Positions 46,002 through 54,353 of a stretch of DNA of 64,000 nt are shown here, piece by piece. How positions within the stretch are numbered: the stretch's first letter is position 1; the number at the start of each line of letters is the position of its first letter. The translations under genes and the position numbers were made by a program. The stretch comes from Streptomyces sp. DH12. GTDB taxonomy: Bacteria > Actinomycetota > Actinomycetes > Streptomycetales > Streptomycetaceae. The notes below the pieces were generated by a model. The model made no database searches and was not told where the DNA came from. It saw only the letters and a list, made by a program, of their open reading frames with translations. The stretch is from the NCBI RefSeq assembly GCF_020873895.1, contig NZ_JAHWGT010000004.1, forward strand, positions 186,001 through 250,000, in the 5' to 3' direction.

Positions 46002-46280
46002 TCAGCAGCCGCCCGCGACCGCCGGAATGATCGAGACGCCCGCGCCGTCGGGGGTCGACGTGGCGAGCCCGCCCTCGAAGCGGACGTCGTCGTCGTTGAC
46101 GTAGACGTTCACGAAGCGGCGCAGCTGCCCCTGGTCGTCGAGGACGCGCGCGGCGATGCCCGGGTGGTTCTTCTCCAGGGACTCGATGACCTCGGCGAGG
46201 GTGGCGCCCTCGGCCTCGACCTCGGCGCGGCCGCCCGTGTAGGTGCGGAGGATGGTGGGGATGCGGACGTTGACGCTCAT
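46002..46280 (-). CDS. Ubiquitin-like sulfur carrier (MoaD/ThiS/CysO type) with C-terminal Cys
   Basis: A 92-residue beta-grasp protein (VRIPTILRTYTGGRAEVEAE, VNVYVNDDDVRF) ending in SIIPAVAGGC. Sulfur carriers normally end in Gly-Gly, which is adenylated and thiocarboxylated; here an extra Cys follows the Gly pair. In relatives such as Pseudomonas QbsE a JAMM protease trims similar tails, so this one is probably made as an inactive precursor. It follows thrC with a 20-base gap and shares its SAM-controlled mRNA, hinting at a role in sulfur amino-acid metabolism like mycobacterial CysO. Confidence 0.88.
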   Translation of the reverse strand: MSVNVRIPTILRTYTGGRAEVEAEGATLAEVIESLEKNHPGIAARVLDDQGQLRRFVNVYVNDDDVRFEGGLATSTPDGAGVSIIPAVAGGC

Positions 46281-46300
46281 GTTTCGTGTCTCCCGGGGGG

Positions 46301-47593
46301 TCAGTGGGCGAGGCCGGCGTCCCGGAACGCGTCCAGGCTCGGGCGGATGGTCGCGGTCGGACCGGTCGTCGGGGCGACCGCGTCCAGGGTCTTGAGGCCG
46401 TCGCCGGTGTTGAGGACGACGGTGGTGAGGGCCGGGTCGAGGAGGCCCTGCTCGACGAGCTTGCGCGCCACGCCCACCGTCACGCCGCCCGCCGTCTCGG
46501 CGAAGACGCCCTCGGTGCGGGCCAGCAGCTTGATCGCGTCGACGACCTGCGCGTCGTCGACGTCCTCCACCGCGCCGCCGGTGCGGCGGGCGATGTCCAG
46601 GACGTACGGGCCGTCCGCCGGGTTGCCGATGGCGAGCGACTTGGCGATCGTGTTCGGCTTCTGCGGGCGCACCACGTCGTGGCCGGCCTTGAAGGCCGCC
46701 GACACCGGGGAGCAGCCCTCCGCCTGAGCGCCGAAGATCTTGTACGGCCGGTCCTCGACCAGGCCCAGCCGGATCAGCTCCTGCAGCCCCTTGTCGATCT
46801 TCGTGAGCTGCGAGCCGGAGGCGATCGGGATCACCAGCTGGTCGGGGAGCCGCCACCCGAGCTGCTCGCAGATCTCGTACGCGAGGGTCTTGGAGCCCTC
46901 GGCGTAGTACGGCCGGAGGTTGACGTTGACGAAGCCCCAGCCCTCGCCGAGCGGGTCGCCGATGAGCTCCGAGCAGAACCGGTTGACGTCGTCGTACGTG
47001 CCCTCGATGCCGACCAGGTCGCCGCCGTAGACGGCGGCCATGACGACCTTGCCCTGCTCCAGGTCGTGCGGGATGAACACGCACGAGCGGAAGCCGGCGC
47101 GGGCGGCGGCGGCGCCCACCGCGCCCGCGAGGTTGCCGGTGGACGAGCAGGACAGGGTGGTGAAGCCGAAGGCGCGGGCGGCCTCCAGGGCCTGGGCGAC
47201 CACCCGGTCCTTGAAGGAGTGGGTGGGGTTGCCCGAGTCGTCCTTGACGAACAGCTTGCCGGGCTCGACGCCCAGCTCGCGGGCGAGGTTGTCGGCCCGC
47301 ACGAGCGGCGTCCAGCCGGGGTTCAGGTTCGGCTTGTCGGCGACGTCGGCCGGGACGGGCAGGAGGGGGGCGTAGCGCCAGATGTTGGCCGGGCCGGCCT
47401 CGATCCGCTTGCGCAGCTGCTCCGGGTCGCCGGCGGGGAGGTCGTAGGCCACTTCGAGGGGGCCGAAACAGAACTCGCAGGCGAAGATCGGGCCGAGCGC
47501 GAAGCGCTCACCGCATTCGCGACAGGAGAGTCCGGCGGCGGGGCCGAGGTCGACGGAGGTGGCGCTGGTGGGTGCGGTGGTCTGCACAGCCAT
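46301..47593 (-). CDS. thrC: Threonine synthase
   Basis: A 430-residue PLP enzyme converting O-phosphohomoserine to threonine. The PLP lysine is in DDSGNPTHSFKDR; SSTGNLAGAVGAAAARAG is the phosphate/cofactor loop. An N-terminal zinc-ribbon-like CRECG...CEFC motif (residues ~24-41) is present, as in the actinobacterial/plant-like class. The ATG at 47593 is preceded by a purine-rich AGGAGAAAGG that overlaps the end of a SAM-I riboswitch and lies further away than usual. S-adenosylmethionine thus probably controls the enzyme competing with methionine synthesis for the same precursor. Confidence 0.95.
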   Translation of the reverse strand: MAVQTTAPTSATSVDLGPAAGLSCRECGERFALGPIFACEFCFGPLEVAYDLPAGDPEQLRKRIEAGPANIWRYAPLLPVPADVADKPNLNPGWTPLVRADNLARELGVEPGKLFVKDDSGNPTHSFKDRVVAQALEAARAFGFTTLSCSSTGNLAGAVGAAAARAGFRSCVFIPHDLEQGKVVMAAVYGGDLVGIEGTYDDVNRFCSELIGDPLGEGWGFVNVNLRPYYAEGSKTLAYEICEQLGWRLPDQLVIPIASGSQLTKIDKGLQELIRLGLVEDRPYKIFGAQAEGCSPVSAAFKAGHDVVRPQKPNTIAKSLAIGNPADGPYVLDIARRTGGAVEDVDDAQVVDAIKLLARTEGVFAETAGGVTVGVARKLVEQGLLDPALTTVVLNTGDGLKTLDAVAPTTGPTATIRPSLDAFRDAGLAH

Positions 47594-47612
47594 GGGAGGC
47601 GAGGCCCTTTCT

Positions 47613-47759
47613 CCTCATCTTTCTCACTGGCGTCTTTCGCCGTGAGACGGATTTGGCACCTTCCCTAGCCGGGGACCTCGCGTGCACGTGCGCGTGCGAG
47701 ACCGACTGGAGGGTTGCCGGGGCTTCATCGGGCCGTTTCCCTCTGCCCCTCTGGATGAG
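47613..47759 (-). promoter_or_regulatory. SAM-I (S-box) riboswitch upstream of thrC
   Basis: Read on the minus strand, the 5' P1 strand CTCATCC is followed by AGAGGGGCAGAGGG, GGCCCGATGAAGCCCCGGCA, AAGGTGCCAAATCCG, a stem CTCACGGCG...GCCAGTGAG and the 3' P1 strand GATGAGG. These are the conserved SAM-I core elements in the right order. The 3' strand of P1 runs directly into AGGAGAAAGG, the likely ribosome site of thrC, so control is probably translational; a pyrimidine-rich GCCTCGCCTCCC next to the ATG could also pair with it. Confidence 0.92.
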
Positions 47760-47908
47760 CGGTATGTGGTTGTCAGCGTGGGACCCCGGCATGCGGGCGT
47801 CTCACGCGTTGTTCAAGACTGTAACCGAAGGGGCCGGTGTCCGAGAGGGGCGTCCGACCTACGAGATGGATCACCTGCGGTCATGGAACGACCCGAGGAG
47901 AGGCGCGC

Positions 47909-48865
47909 GTGCTGGAAGAGGTGGAGCGCTGGCTGGACCGGCGGTCCTGGTCCGTGGCCGACCGGCCCGTGGACCGGCTGCTCGCCGCCAAGCAGGCCCG
48001 CGGCACGACCGTGAGCGTCGTCCTGCCCGCGCTGGACGAGGAGGCGACGGTCGGCGAGATCGTCACCGTGATCCGGCGGGAGCTGATGACGCCGGCCGTG
48101 CCGCTCGTCGACGAGCTCGTCGTCCTGGACTCCGGCTCCACCGACCGCACCGCGCAGGTCGCGGCGGCGGCCGGCGCGCGCGTGGTGGCGCGGGACGACG
48201 TGCTGCCGCGGATACCCGCCGTCCCGGGCAAGGGCGAGGTGCTGTGGCGCTCCCTGCTGGTGACCGGCGGGGACGTGGTGTGCTTCGTCGACGCCGACCT
48301 GCGCGAGTTCCGCGCGGACTTCGTGACCGGCATCGTGGGGCCGCTGCTCACCGACCCGGACGTCGACTTCGTGAAGGCGACGTACGACCGGCCGCTCGGC
48401 TCCGGCCCGGCCGCCGGTCAGGGCGGGCGGGTGACGGAGCTGGTCGCGCGGCCGCTGCTGAACCTGCACTGGCCGCAGCTGGCCGGGTTCGTCCAGCCGC
48501 TCGGCGGGGAGTACGCGGCCCGCCGCTCGCTGCTGGAGCGGCTGCCCTTCCCGGTCGGGTACGGAGTGGAGCTGGCCCTGCTGGTGGACGCGCTGCACCT
48601 GGTGGGCCTGGACGCGCTGGCGCAGGTCGACGTGGGCGTGCGCCTCCACCGCCACCAGGACGACCGGGCGCTGGGGCGGATGGCCGCGGCCATCTACCGC
48701 ACCGCCCAGCTGCGGCTGTCGCGCGGGCACCTGGTGCGGCCGCGGCTGACGCAGTTCGAACGCACGGAGGCGGGGTTCGCCCCGCGTACCCACCCGGTGG
48801 ACACGGAGGAGCGCCCGCCGATGGTCGAGGTGGCGGAGTACGTGAGGAAGCGCCGGGTGGCCTGA
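47909..48865 (+). CDS. gpgS: Glucosyl-3-phosphoglycerate synthase
   Basis: A 318-residue GT-A-fold glycosyltransferase (family GT81) joining glucose from a sugar nucleotide to 3-phosphoglycerate, first step to glucosylglycerate (compatible solute) or methylglucose lipopolysaccharides. Nucleotide-binding VSVVLPALDEEATVGEIV and VLDSGSTDRTAQVA, and the metal motif VDADLRE, are clear, with a late HRHQDD. The GTG start has GAGGAG eight bases upstream and is preferred over the 24-codon extension. It is divergent from thrC and 61 bases upstream of otsA. Confidence 0.88.
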   Translation: MLEEVERWLDRRSWSVADRPVDRLLAAKQARGTTVSVVLPALDEEATVGEIVTVIRRELMTPAVPLVDELVVLDSGSTDRTAQVAAAAGARVVARDDVLPRIPAVPGKGEVLWRSLLVTGGDVVCFVDADLREFRADFVTGIVGPLLTDPDVDFVKATYDRPLGSGPAAGQGGRVTELVARPLLNLHWPQLAGFVQPLGGEYAARRSLLERLPFPVGYGVELALLVDALHLVGLDALAQVDVGVRLHRHQDDRALGRMAAAIYRTAQLRLSRGHLVRPRLTQFERTEAGFAPRTHPVDTEERPPMVEVAEYVRKRRVA

Positions 48866-48893
48866 CGCCGCCGGCGGGTTCGTTTCCGCACGT

Positions 48894-48920
48894 TTGAGCG
48901 TTTCCGGCGCGGGCTAGGTT
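48894..48920 (+). promoter_or_regulatory. Leaderless promoter of otsA
   Basis: TTGAGC (48894-48899), a 15-base spacer and TAGGTT (48915-48920) lie six bases before the ATG of otsA, which has no ribosome site. The spacer is slightly short. Confidence 0.5.
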
Positions 48921-48926
48921 GGCCTC

Positions 48927-50306
48927 ATGGTCTCGGACATCCTGGTGGCATCGAATCGCGGTCCGGTCAGCTACGCGCTGCGGGAGGACGGCGGGCTGGA
49001 GGCACGGCGCGGCGGCGGGGGCCTGGTCTCCGGGCTCTCCGCGATCGGGCCCGACGCGGGCGCGGTGTGGGTCTGCGCCGCGCTGGGCGACGGCGACCGC
49101 GAGGCGGTGCGCCGGGGCGTCTCGGAGGCGGGCGTCCGCATGCTGGACATCGACGCGGAGACGCACGCCGCCGCCTACAACGGCATCGCCAACTCCGTGC
49201 TGTGGTTCGTGCACCACATGCTGTACCAGACGCCCCTGGAGCCGGTCTTCGACGCGGAGTTCCGTGCCCGGTGGGAGGCGTACCGGGCGTACAACCGCGC
49301 GTTCGCCGAGGCCCTCGCGGCGGAGGCGGCGCCGGGCGCGGCGGTCCTCATCCAGGACTACCACCTCGCGCTGGCCCCCGGCATGCTCCGCGAGCTCCGC
49401 TCCGACCTGCGCATCGGGCACTTCTCCCACACCCCGTGGGCGCCGCCCGAGTACTTCGGCATGCTCCCCGACGACGTCGCGGGCGAGCTGCTGCGCGGGA
49501 TGCTCGGCGCGGACCGGCTCGGCTTCCTCACCCGCCGCTGGGCGGACTCCTTCGCCGCCTGCTGCGAGCGCCTGGTCGGCGGTACGGGCGGCACCCGGAT
49601 CGGCGTGCACGGCCTCGGCGCCGACGCCGACTTCCTGCGCGCCCGCTCGCGCGAGGCGGACGTCGAGGACCGCATGGCGACGCTGCGGGAGCAGATCGGC
49701 GGGACGGACCGCAAGACGGTCATCCGCGTGGACCGCACCGAACTGTCGAAGAACATCGTCCGCGGCCTGCTCTCCTACCGGGCGCTGCTGGCCGAGCATC
49801 CCGAGTGGCGCGAGCGGGTGGTCCACATCGCCTTCGCCTACCCCTCCCGCCAGGACCTCGCCGTGTACCGCGAGTACACCGCGGAGGTCGCCCGTCTGGC
49901 GGAGGAGATCAACGCCGAGTACGGCACGGAGGGCTGGACCCCGGTCCTGCTGCACGTGAAGGACGACTTCGCCCGCTCCCTCGCCGCGTACCGCCTCGCC
50001 GACGTGGCGCTGGTCAACCCCATCCGGGACGGCATGAACCTCGTCGCCAAGGAGGTCCCGGTCGTCTCCGACGAGGGCTGCGCCCTGGTCCTGTCCCGCG
50101 AGGCGGGGGCCCACGAGGAGCTGGGCGACGACGCGGTGACGGTGAACCCGTACGACGTCACCGGCACGGCCCGCGCCCTGCACGAGGCGCTCTCCATGCC
50201 GGCCGCCGAACGCGCCGAACGCACCAAGCGCCTCACCGCCGCGGCCACCGCCCTCCCGCCCCAGCGCTGGTTCCTCGACCAGCTGGAGGCCCTCCGCGCC
50301 CTCTGA
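48927..50306 (+). CDS. otsA: Trehalose-6-phosphate synthase
   Basis: A 459-residue GT20 enzyme making trehalose-6-phosphate from a nucleotide glucose and glucose-6-phosphate. N-terminal LVASNRGPVSYALRE and GGGGLVSGLSAIG, the YNGIANSVLWFVHHM and QDYHLALAPGMLR segments, HTPWAPPEYF, IRVDRTELSKNIVRGL and the C-terminal DGMNLVAKEV are all hallmark stretches. Length is typical for actinobacteria. It works with otsB, which converges on it across a perfect hairpin. Confidence 0.95.
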   Translation: MVSDILVASNRGPVSYALREDGGLEARRGGGGLVSGLSAIGPDAGAVWVCAALGDGDREAVRRGVSEAGVRMLDIDAETHAAAYNGIANSVLWFVHHMLYQTPLEPVFDAEFRARWEAYRAYNRAFAEALAAEAAPGAAVLIQDYHLALAPGMLRELRSDLRIGHFSHTPWAPPEYFGMLPDDVAGELLRGMLGADRLGFLTRRWADSFAACCERLVGGTGGTRIGVHGLGADADFLRARSREADVEDRMATLREQIGGTDRKTVIRVDRTELSKNIVRGLLSYRALLAEHPEWRERVVHIAFAYPSRQDLAVYREYTAEVARLAEEINAEYGTEGWTPVLLHVKDDFARSLAAYRLADVALVNPIRDGMNLVAKEVPVVSDEGCALVLSREAGAHEELGDDAVTVNPYDVTGTARALHEALSMPAAERAERTKRLTAAATALPPQRWFLDQLEALRAL

Positions 50307-50325
50307 CCCCACGCCGATCCCCCCA

Positions 50326-50359
50326 CCGCACGGCCCCGGCTCCCGCCGGGGCCGTGCGG
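50326..50359. terminator. Bidirectional hairpin between otsA and otsB
   Basis: CCGCACGGCCCCGGC and GCCGGGGCCGTGCGG form a perfect 15-base stem with a TCCC loop, 20 bases from each convergent stop codon. Confidence 0.9.
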
Positions 50360-50378
50360 CGTGCGGCGCGCGGGCCGG

Positions 50379-51230
50379 TCAGCGCGGGAGGACGCGCGCC
50401 AGGGAGGCGAGGAAGCCGACCACCGCGGCCGGGCCCGGGAGGGTGAGGTCGGCGCGGGCGGCGAGCGTGCTCACCTCGTCGCTGCCGCTGCACACCAGCA
50501 GGCCGGGGACGCCCTCGGCTCGGAGCTTCTCCACCGCGGCGAAGGCCGGCAGGTCGCCCAGGTCGTCCCCCGCGTACAGGACCGCCCCGGCGCCCGTGGC
50601 GCGCACGTGGTCCAGGAGCGCCTCGCCCTTGTCCATGCCGGGCGGACGCAGCTCCAGGACCATGCGGCCCGGTTCGACGACGAGTCCGTGCCGGGTGGCG
50701 AGGTCGGCGAGGGGGTCCACCAGCGCGTCGAACGCCGCCTGCGGGTCGGTCGCGCGGCGGGTGTGGACGGCGACCGCGCGGCCCTTCTCCTCGATCCACG
50801 TGCCCGGCCACGCGCCGGCCCGCTCCAGGACGCCGGGCAGTTCGGCGCGGACCGCCGCGACGCCCGGGTGCTCGGGGGCGGCGCGGACCTCGCCGGTGCG
50901 GGCGTCCCAGCGCTCGGCGCCGTAGTGGCCGAGGACGAGGAGGCGGTCCAGGCCCGGCACCCCGGCGAAGCCGCCGTACCGGACCGCGACGCCGGCCGGC
51001 CGGCCGGTGACCACCGCGACGGAGCCGATCCGCGGGGCCAGCTCCGCGAGCGCGGGCACGGCGTCCGGGTGGGCGCGGGCCTGCTCGGGGTCGGCGACGA
51101 TCGGCGCGAGGGTCCCGTCGAAGTCGACGGCCACGACTGCGGTGCGGGGCCGCGCCAGGATCGCGGCCAGGCCCTCGCGACCGGCGGCCGTGGCGGGCAC
51201 GGGAAGGCTGTCTTCCGGGTAACTGGACAT
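50379..51230 (-). CDS. otsB: Trehalose-6-phosphate phosphatase
   Basis: A 283-residue HAD phosphatase producing trehalose. Motif I is VDFDGTLAPIV (nucleophile Asp of DxD), motif II VVTGRPAG, and motif IV YAGDDLGDLPAF; the MDKGEALLDH segment supplies the conserved Lys. Cap-domain residues such as VLGHYGAERW and IEEKGRAVAVHTR match OtsB. The ATG at 51230 is preferred over an upstream GTG extension of 12 codons. Gene order otsA/otsB convergent is conserved in Streptomyces. Confidence 0.93.
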   Translation of the reverse strand: MSSYPEDSLPVPATAAGREGLAAILARPRTAVVAVDFDGTLAPIVADPEQARAHPDAVPALAELAPRIGSVAVVTGRPAGVAVRYGGFAGVPGLDRLLVLGHYGAERWDARTGEVRAAPEHPGVAAVRAELPGVLERAGAWPGTWIEEKGRAVAVHTRRATDPQAAFDALVDPLADLATRHGLVVEPGRMVLELRPPGMDKGEALLDHVRATGAGAVLYAGDDLGDLPAFAAVEKLRAEGVPGLLVCSGSDEVSTLAARADLTLPGPAAVVGFLASLARVLPR

Positions 51231-51515
51231 GTGTGCGTACCTATCCCGTACGCCCCCCGCACACACCTCGCGACCGGCGCCTCCGCCCCCGGCGGCCGGA
51301 TCCGCCGCGCCGTGCGGGCCCCTGCCGGACGGGACGCCACACGGCCGCGGAAGAGCCCGTCGAGGTCGAACCCCCGGCCGCGGGAACGAGCCGCCGGCCC
51401 CGGCGCCTCCCGGCGGTCACACCCCCGGCCGTGCCGGACCTCGCCGAGCGGCACGGCCGCACGGCCGCGGCGGAGCCGACCGTAGCCGGGCCCCGGGGCC
51501 GCGCGGGGGGGCGGG

Positions 51516-51752
51516 TCAGCGGCGGGTGTCGCGGGTGGCTCGCAGGCGGCGGAGGCGGTTGACCGTGACGGGGTCGTGCGCGAGGGCGCGCTCGTCGTCG
51601 AGGAGGGCGTTCAGGAGCTGGTAGTAGCGGACCGGCGAGAGGTCCAACTGCTCGCGGATCGCCCGTTCCTTCGCGCCCGGCCCGGGCCAGGAGCGGCGTT
51701 CCATGGCCAGGACCGCGCGGGCGCGGTCGTCGAGTGCGGGGCGTTCGGTCAT
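51516..51752 (-). CDS. DUF3263 protein (78 aa)
   Basis: A small basic helical protein (ALDDRARAVLAMERRSWPGP, KERAIREQLDLSPVRYYQLL, NALLDDERALAHDPVTVNRL) matching DUF3263, an actinobacterial family with a helix-turn-helix-like core that resembles a sigma-factor region 4. It probably binds DNA; target unknown. It follows the sugar-binding lipoprotein gene on the same strand with only 14 bases between, so the two may share a transcript. Confidence 0.88.
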   Translation of the reverse strand: MTERPALDDRARAVLAMERRSWPGPGAKERAIREQLDLSPVRYYQLLNALLDDERALAHDPVTVNRLRRLRATRDTRR

Positions 51753-51766
51753 ATCAGCAACTTAAG

Positions 51767-53050
51767 CTACCGCGCCGACGCCGCGGCCTCCGCCGACCGG
51801 GCGTCCCGGGCGATCTGCTCCAGGACGGCGCGGGGCTCGCCGCCGGGAGCGACGGCCCGGCCGATGTTCTTCTTCACGCTCTCGCTCACCCGCGCCCACG
51901 AGGTCTCGCCGACGGGGTACAGCTCCGAGCCCGCCAGCTGCTCCAGGAACGGCCGCATCGCCGCGTGCCGCTCGTCGGCCTCCATGGCGTCGCTCGCGGA
52001 GACGGTGACGGGGAGCAGGTCGTACCGGTCGGAGAAGGCGGTGACGTTCTTGTCCTGGTACACGAAGTCCAGGAAGTGGCCTATCTCCTTGCGGTGGCCG
52101 TTCTGCTTGAAGGCCATCATCCAGTCGGCCACGCCGAGCGTCGCCTTGGACTTCCCGGAGACGCCGGGCAGCGGCACGGTGCCGACCTCCACGCCGGCCT
52201 TCTCGGCGGTCTCCATCAGCGTCGGGTGGCCGTTGAGCATGCCGACCTCGCCGCGGACGAAGGCGTCGAACGCCTCCTGCCGGTCGAGTTCGCCGGGGGC
52301 GACGGGGCCGGTGAGGCCCTTGCCGACGAGTTCCTTCTTCAGCCAGCCGAAGGTCTCGACGTTCGCCGGGGAGTCGACCTGGTACGCGGTGCCGGTGGTG
52401 TCGCGGTAGCCGCCGCCCCCGCTGAGCAGCCACATCATCGTCTCGGCCTGGGACTCCTCGGGCCCGAGGGGCAGCGCGTAGGGGTACTTCACGTCCTTGG
52501 CCTTGAGCTTCTGGGCCGCCTTCTGCAGCTCGCCCCAGCTGCCGGGCGGCGTGGCGCCGGCCTTCTCGAAGAGCTGCTTGTTGAAGAAGAGCATCCGGGT
52601 GCTGGCGCCGAACGGCATGCCGTACTGGGCGCGGTCCACCTCGCCGGCCTGCCGCAGCATCGGCAGGAAGTTCGCCTGGGTGGGGACGGAGAGGAGGTTG
52701 TCGACGGGGTAGAGCCGGCCCGCGCGCGCGTGGTCGGCGTACGCGCCGATCTGCGCCATGTCGGGCGCCTCGCCGCGGTCCACCATCTCGGCGACCTCGC
52801 GGTCGACGTCCTTCCAGGACAGGACGGTCACGTCGATCTTCACCCCGGGCGTCTTCTTCTCGTACGCGCGGGCCAGTTCGTCCCAGTACTTCTGCGACGT
52901 GTTGGCGCTGGTGCTGCCGTAGTCGGCGGCGACGAGCCTGAGGGTGACGTCTCCGGCGGAGTCCGCCCCGCATCCCGACAGGCCCGCCGTGATCGTCAGT
53001 GCGGCCATCGCCGCGGTCAGTCCCTTGTAGCGGCGCACTGCCTTACCCAC
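51767..53050 (-). CDS. Sugar ABC-transporter substrate-binding lipoprotein
   Basis: A 427-residue exported lipoprotein; GTG at 53050 has GGAG six bases upstream and is chosen over a GTG four codons earlier. The signal ends in lipobox LSGC (Cys ~26). The mature part is a family-1 sugar-binding fold (VKIDVTVLSWKDVDREVAEM, GEAPDMAQIGAYADHARAG, YGMPFGASTRMLFFNKQLFE). No permease or ATPase gene is present; like other streptomycete sugar binders it would use a separately encoded MsiK-type ATPase, but the missing permeases are unusual. DasR-like sites in the divergent promoter suggest an amino-sugar or derived ligand. Confidence 0.9.
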   Translation of the reverse strand: MGKAVRRYKGLTAAMAALTITAGLSGCGADSAGDVTLRLVAADYGSTSANTSQKYWDELARAYEKKTPGVKIDVTVLSWKDVDREVAEMVDRGEAPDMAQIGAYADHARAGRLYPVDNLLSVPTQANFLPMLRQAGEVDRAQYGMPFGASTRMLFFNKQLFEKAGATPPGSWGELQKAAQKLKAKDVKYPYALPLGPEESQAETMMWLLSGGGGYRDTTGTAYQVDSPANVETFGWLKKELVGKGLTGPVAPGELDRQEAFDAFVRGEVGMLNGHPTLMETAEKAGVEVGTVPLPGVSGKSKATLGVADWMMAFKQNGHRKEIGHFLDFVYQDKNVTAFSDRYDLLPVTVSASDAMEADERHAAMRPFLEQLAGSELYPVGETSWARVSESVKKNIGRAVAPGGEPRAVLEQIARDARSAEAAASAR

Positions 53051-53093
53051 CTTTTGCTCCACGTCGAACGCGAATTCGCCTCACGGCAATATA

Positions 53094-53109
53094 GGAGGTC
53101 TACACCTAG
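53094..53109. promoter_or_regulatory. DasR-like operator (dre) 1
   Basis: GGAGGTCTACACCTAG has the core GGTCTACACC, one mismatch from the palindromic dre core GGTCTAGACC bound by the amino-sugar regulator DasR. It lies between the divergent binding-protein and SIS genes. Confidence 0.7.
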
Positions 53110-53121
53110 GTCTAAACCACC
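53106..53121. promoter_or_regulatory. DasR-like operator (dre) 2
   Basis: CTAGGTCTAAACCACC has the core GGTCTAAACC, one mismatch from the dre core, and shares four bases with operator 1. A tandem pair one helical turn apart suggests cooperative binding. Confidence 0.7.
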
Positions 53122-53220
53122 GGGGTTCGTTGGTATCGCTTCCGCAACGCCCGACGCTCCCGCGCCTACCGATGGGTACGTTCCGGAGCGTTCGCAGACG
53201 ACGACAGTGGGAGCCCGCGC

Positions 53221-54123
53221 ATGTCCCGTACAGCCGCCGAGATCACCACCCAGCCGAGCTGCTGGCGCCGCGCCGCGCGGGCCGCCGGCGGGGCCCCGGA
53301 TGTGCTTCCGCGACCGGGCGAGCGCGTCGCCGTGACGGGCTGCGGCACCTCCTGGTTCATGGCCATCGCCTACGCGGCGCTGCGCGAGGCGGCCGGGGAG
53401 GGCGAGACGGACGCGTTCGCGGCGTCCGAGTTCCCCGTCGGCCGGGCCGCGGCGTACGACCGGATCGTGGCGATCACCCGGTCCGGGACGACCACGGAGG
53501 TGCTGGAGCTGCTGGCGCGGGTGCGCGGGGCGACGCGCACGGCGGCGCTGACGGCCGACGCGGCGACGCCGGTCGTGGACGCCGCCGACGCGGTGGCCGT
53601 ACTGGACTGGGCGGACGAGGACTCGGTCGTGCAGACCCGGTTCGCGACGACGGCGCTGGCGTTCCTTCGCGCGGGGCTCGGCCCGGTGCCGGGGGTGAAA
53701 CCGGTGGAGCTGGCCGCGCTCGACGCGGAGCTGGCCGTGACGGAACCCCTGCCGGAGGCCGTGCTGGCGGCCGAGCAGTGGACGTTCCTGGGGCGCGGCT
53801 GGACGTACGGGCTGGCGCTGGAGGCCGGGCTGAAGATGCGGGAGGCGGCGGGCGCCTGGACGGAGGCGTACCCGGCGATGGAGTACCGCCACGGCCCGAT
53901 CTCGATCACCGGTCCCGGCCGGGTGGCGTGGGTGTTCGGCGCCCTGCCGGAGGGGCTGGCGGCCGACGTCGCCCGGGTGGGGGGCACGCTGCACGCGCAC
54001 GCCTCGGCCGACCCCATGGCGGACCTGGTGCGCGCGCAGCGGCTCGCCGTGGCCCTGGCGGAGGCGCGCGGCAGCGACCCGGACCGGCCGCGGAACCTCA
54101 CGCGCAGCGTGATCCTCTCCTGA
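53221..54123 (+). CDS. SIS-domain sugar isomerase/deaminase (AgaS-like)
   Basis: A 300-residue protein with two SIS (phosphosugar-binding) folds, ATG preceded by GGGAG. Signature segments are VTGCGTSWFMAIAYAALRE and VAITRSGTTTEVLELL (the S-x-S/T phosphate loop) and, in the second fold, LGRGWTYGLALEAGLKMREA and AYPAMEYRHGPISI with a possible catalytic Glu/His pair. Relatives include GlmS isomerase halves and AgaS deaminase/isomerase, acting on glucosamine- or galactosamine-6-phosphate. It is divergent from the binding protein and has two dre-like sites in front. Confidence 0.85.
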   Translation: MSRTAAEITTQPSCWRRAARAAGGAPDVLPRPGERVAVTGCGTSWFMAIAYAALREAAGEGETDAFAASEFPVGRAAAYDRIVAITRSGTTTEVLELLARVRGATRTAALTADAATPVVDAADAVAVLDWADEDSVVQTRFATTALAFLRAGLGPVPGVKPVELAALDAELAVTEPLPEAVLAAEQWTFLGRGWTYGLALEAGLKMREAAGAWTEAYPAMEYRHGPISITGPGRVAWVFGALPEGLAADVARVGGTLHAHASADPMADLVRAQRLAVALAEARGSDPDRPRNLTRSVILS

Positions 54124-54325
54124 CCCGCACAGCCCACCGCATCCCTGCGCGGCCGGCCCCGCGCCCCGGCGCGCCCGGCGCCGTCTCCCGGTAGGACCGA
54201 CCCCGAGTCCGGTACGACCGGGCCCGCGCCCGGTAGGACCGGGCCCGCGCCCCCGCCCGCCGATCCCGGGGTGGCGCCCCGATCATCCGCCGATCCGATT
54301 TGTATGTTGCGGCAACAATCCGAGA

Positions 54326-54341
54326 AGTGGACTAGACCTTT
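54326..54341 (+). promoter_or_regulatory. DasR-like operator (dre) 3
   Basis: AGTGGACTAGACCTTT contains GGACTAGACC, one mismatch from the dre core, 12 bases before the kinase start. Upstream at 54305-54317 is a perfect 13-base palindrome, TGTTGC-G-GCAACA. Confidence 0.7.
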
Positions 54342-54353
54342 CACGCCCCTCGG

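Noticed and set aside
45675-46727. 350-codon plus ORF across the cold-shock leader and sulfur carrier
   Set aside because: It crosses a terminator and antisense of two clear genes; its AT-rich first part is promoter-like and there is no domain.
51231-51515. Possible small gene 51233-51562
   Set aside because: Arg/Pro-rich translation, no ribosome site, and it overlaps the DUF3263 gene; treated as spacer holding the otsB promoter.
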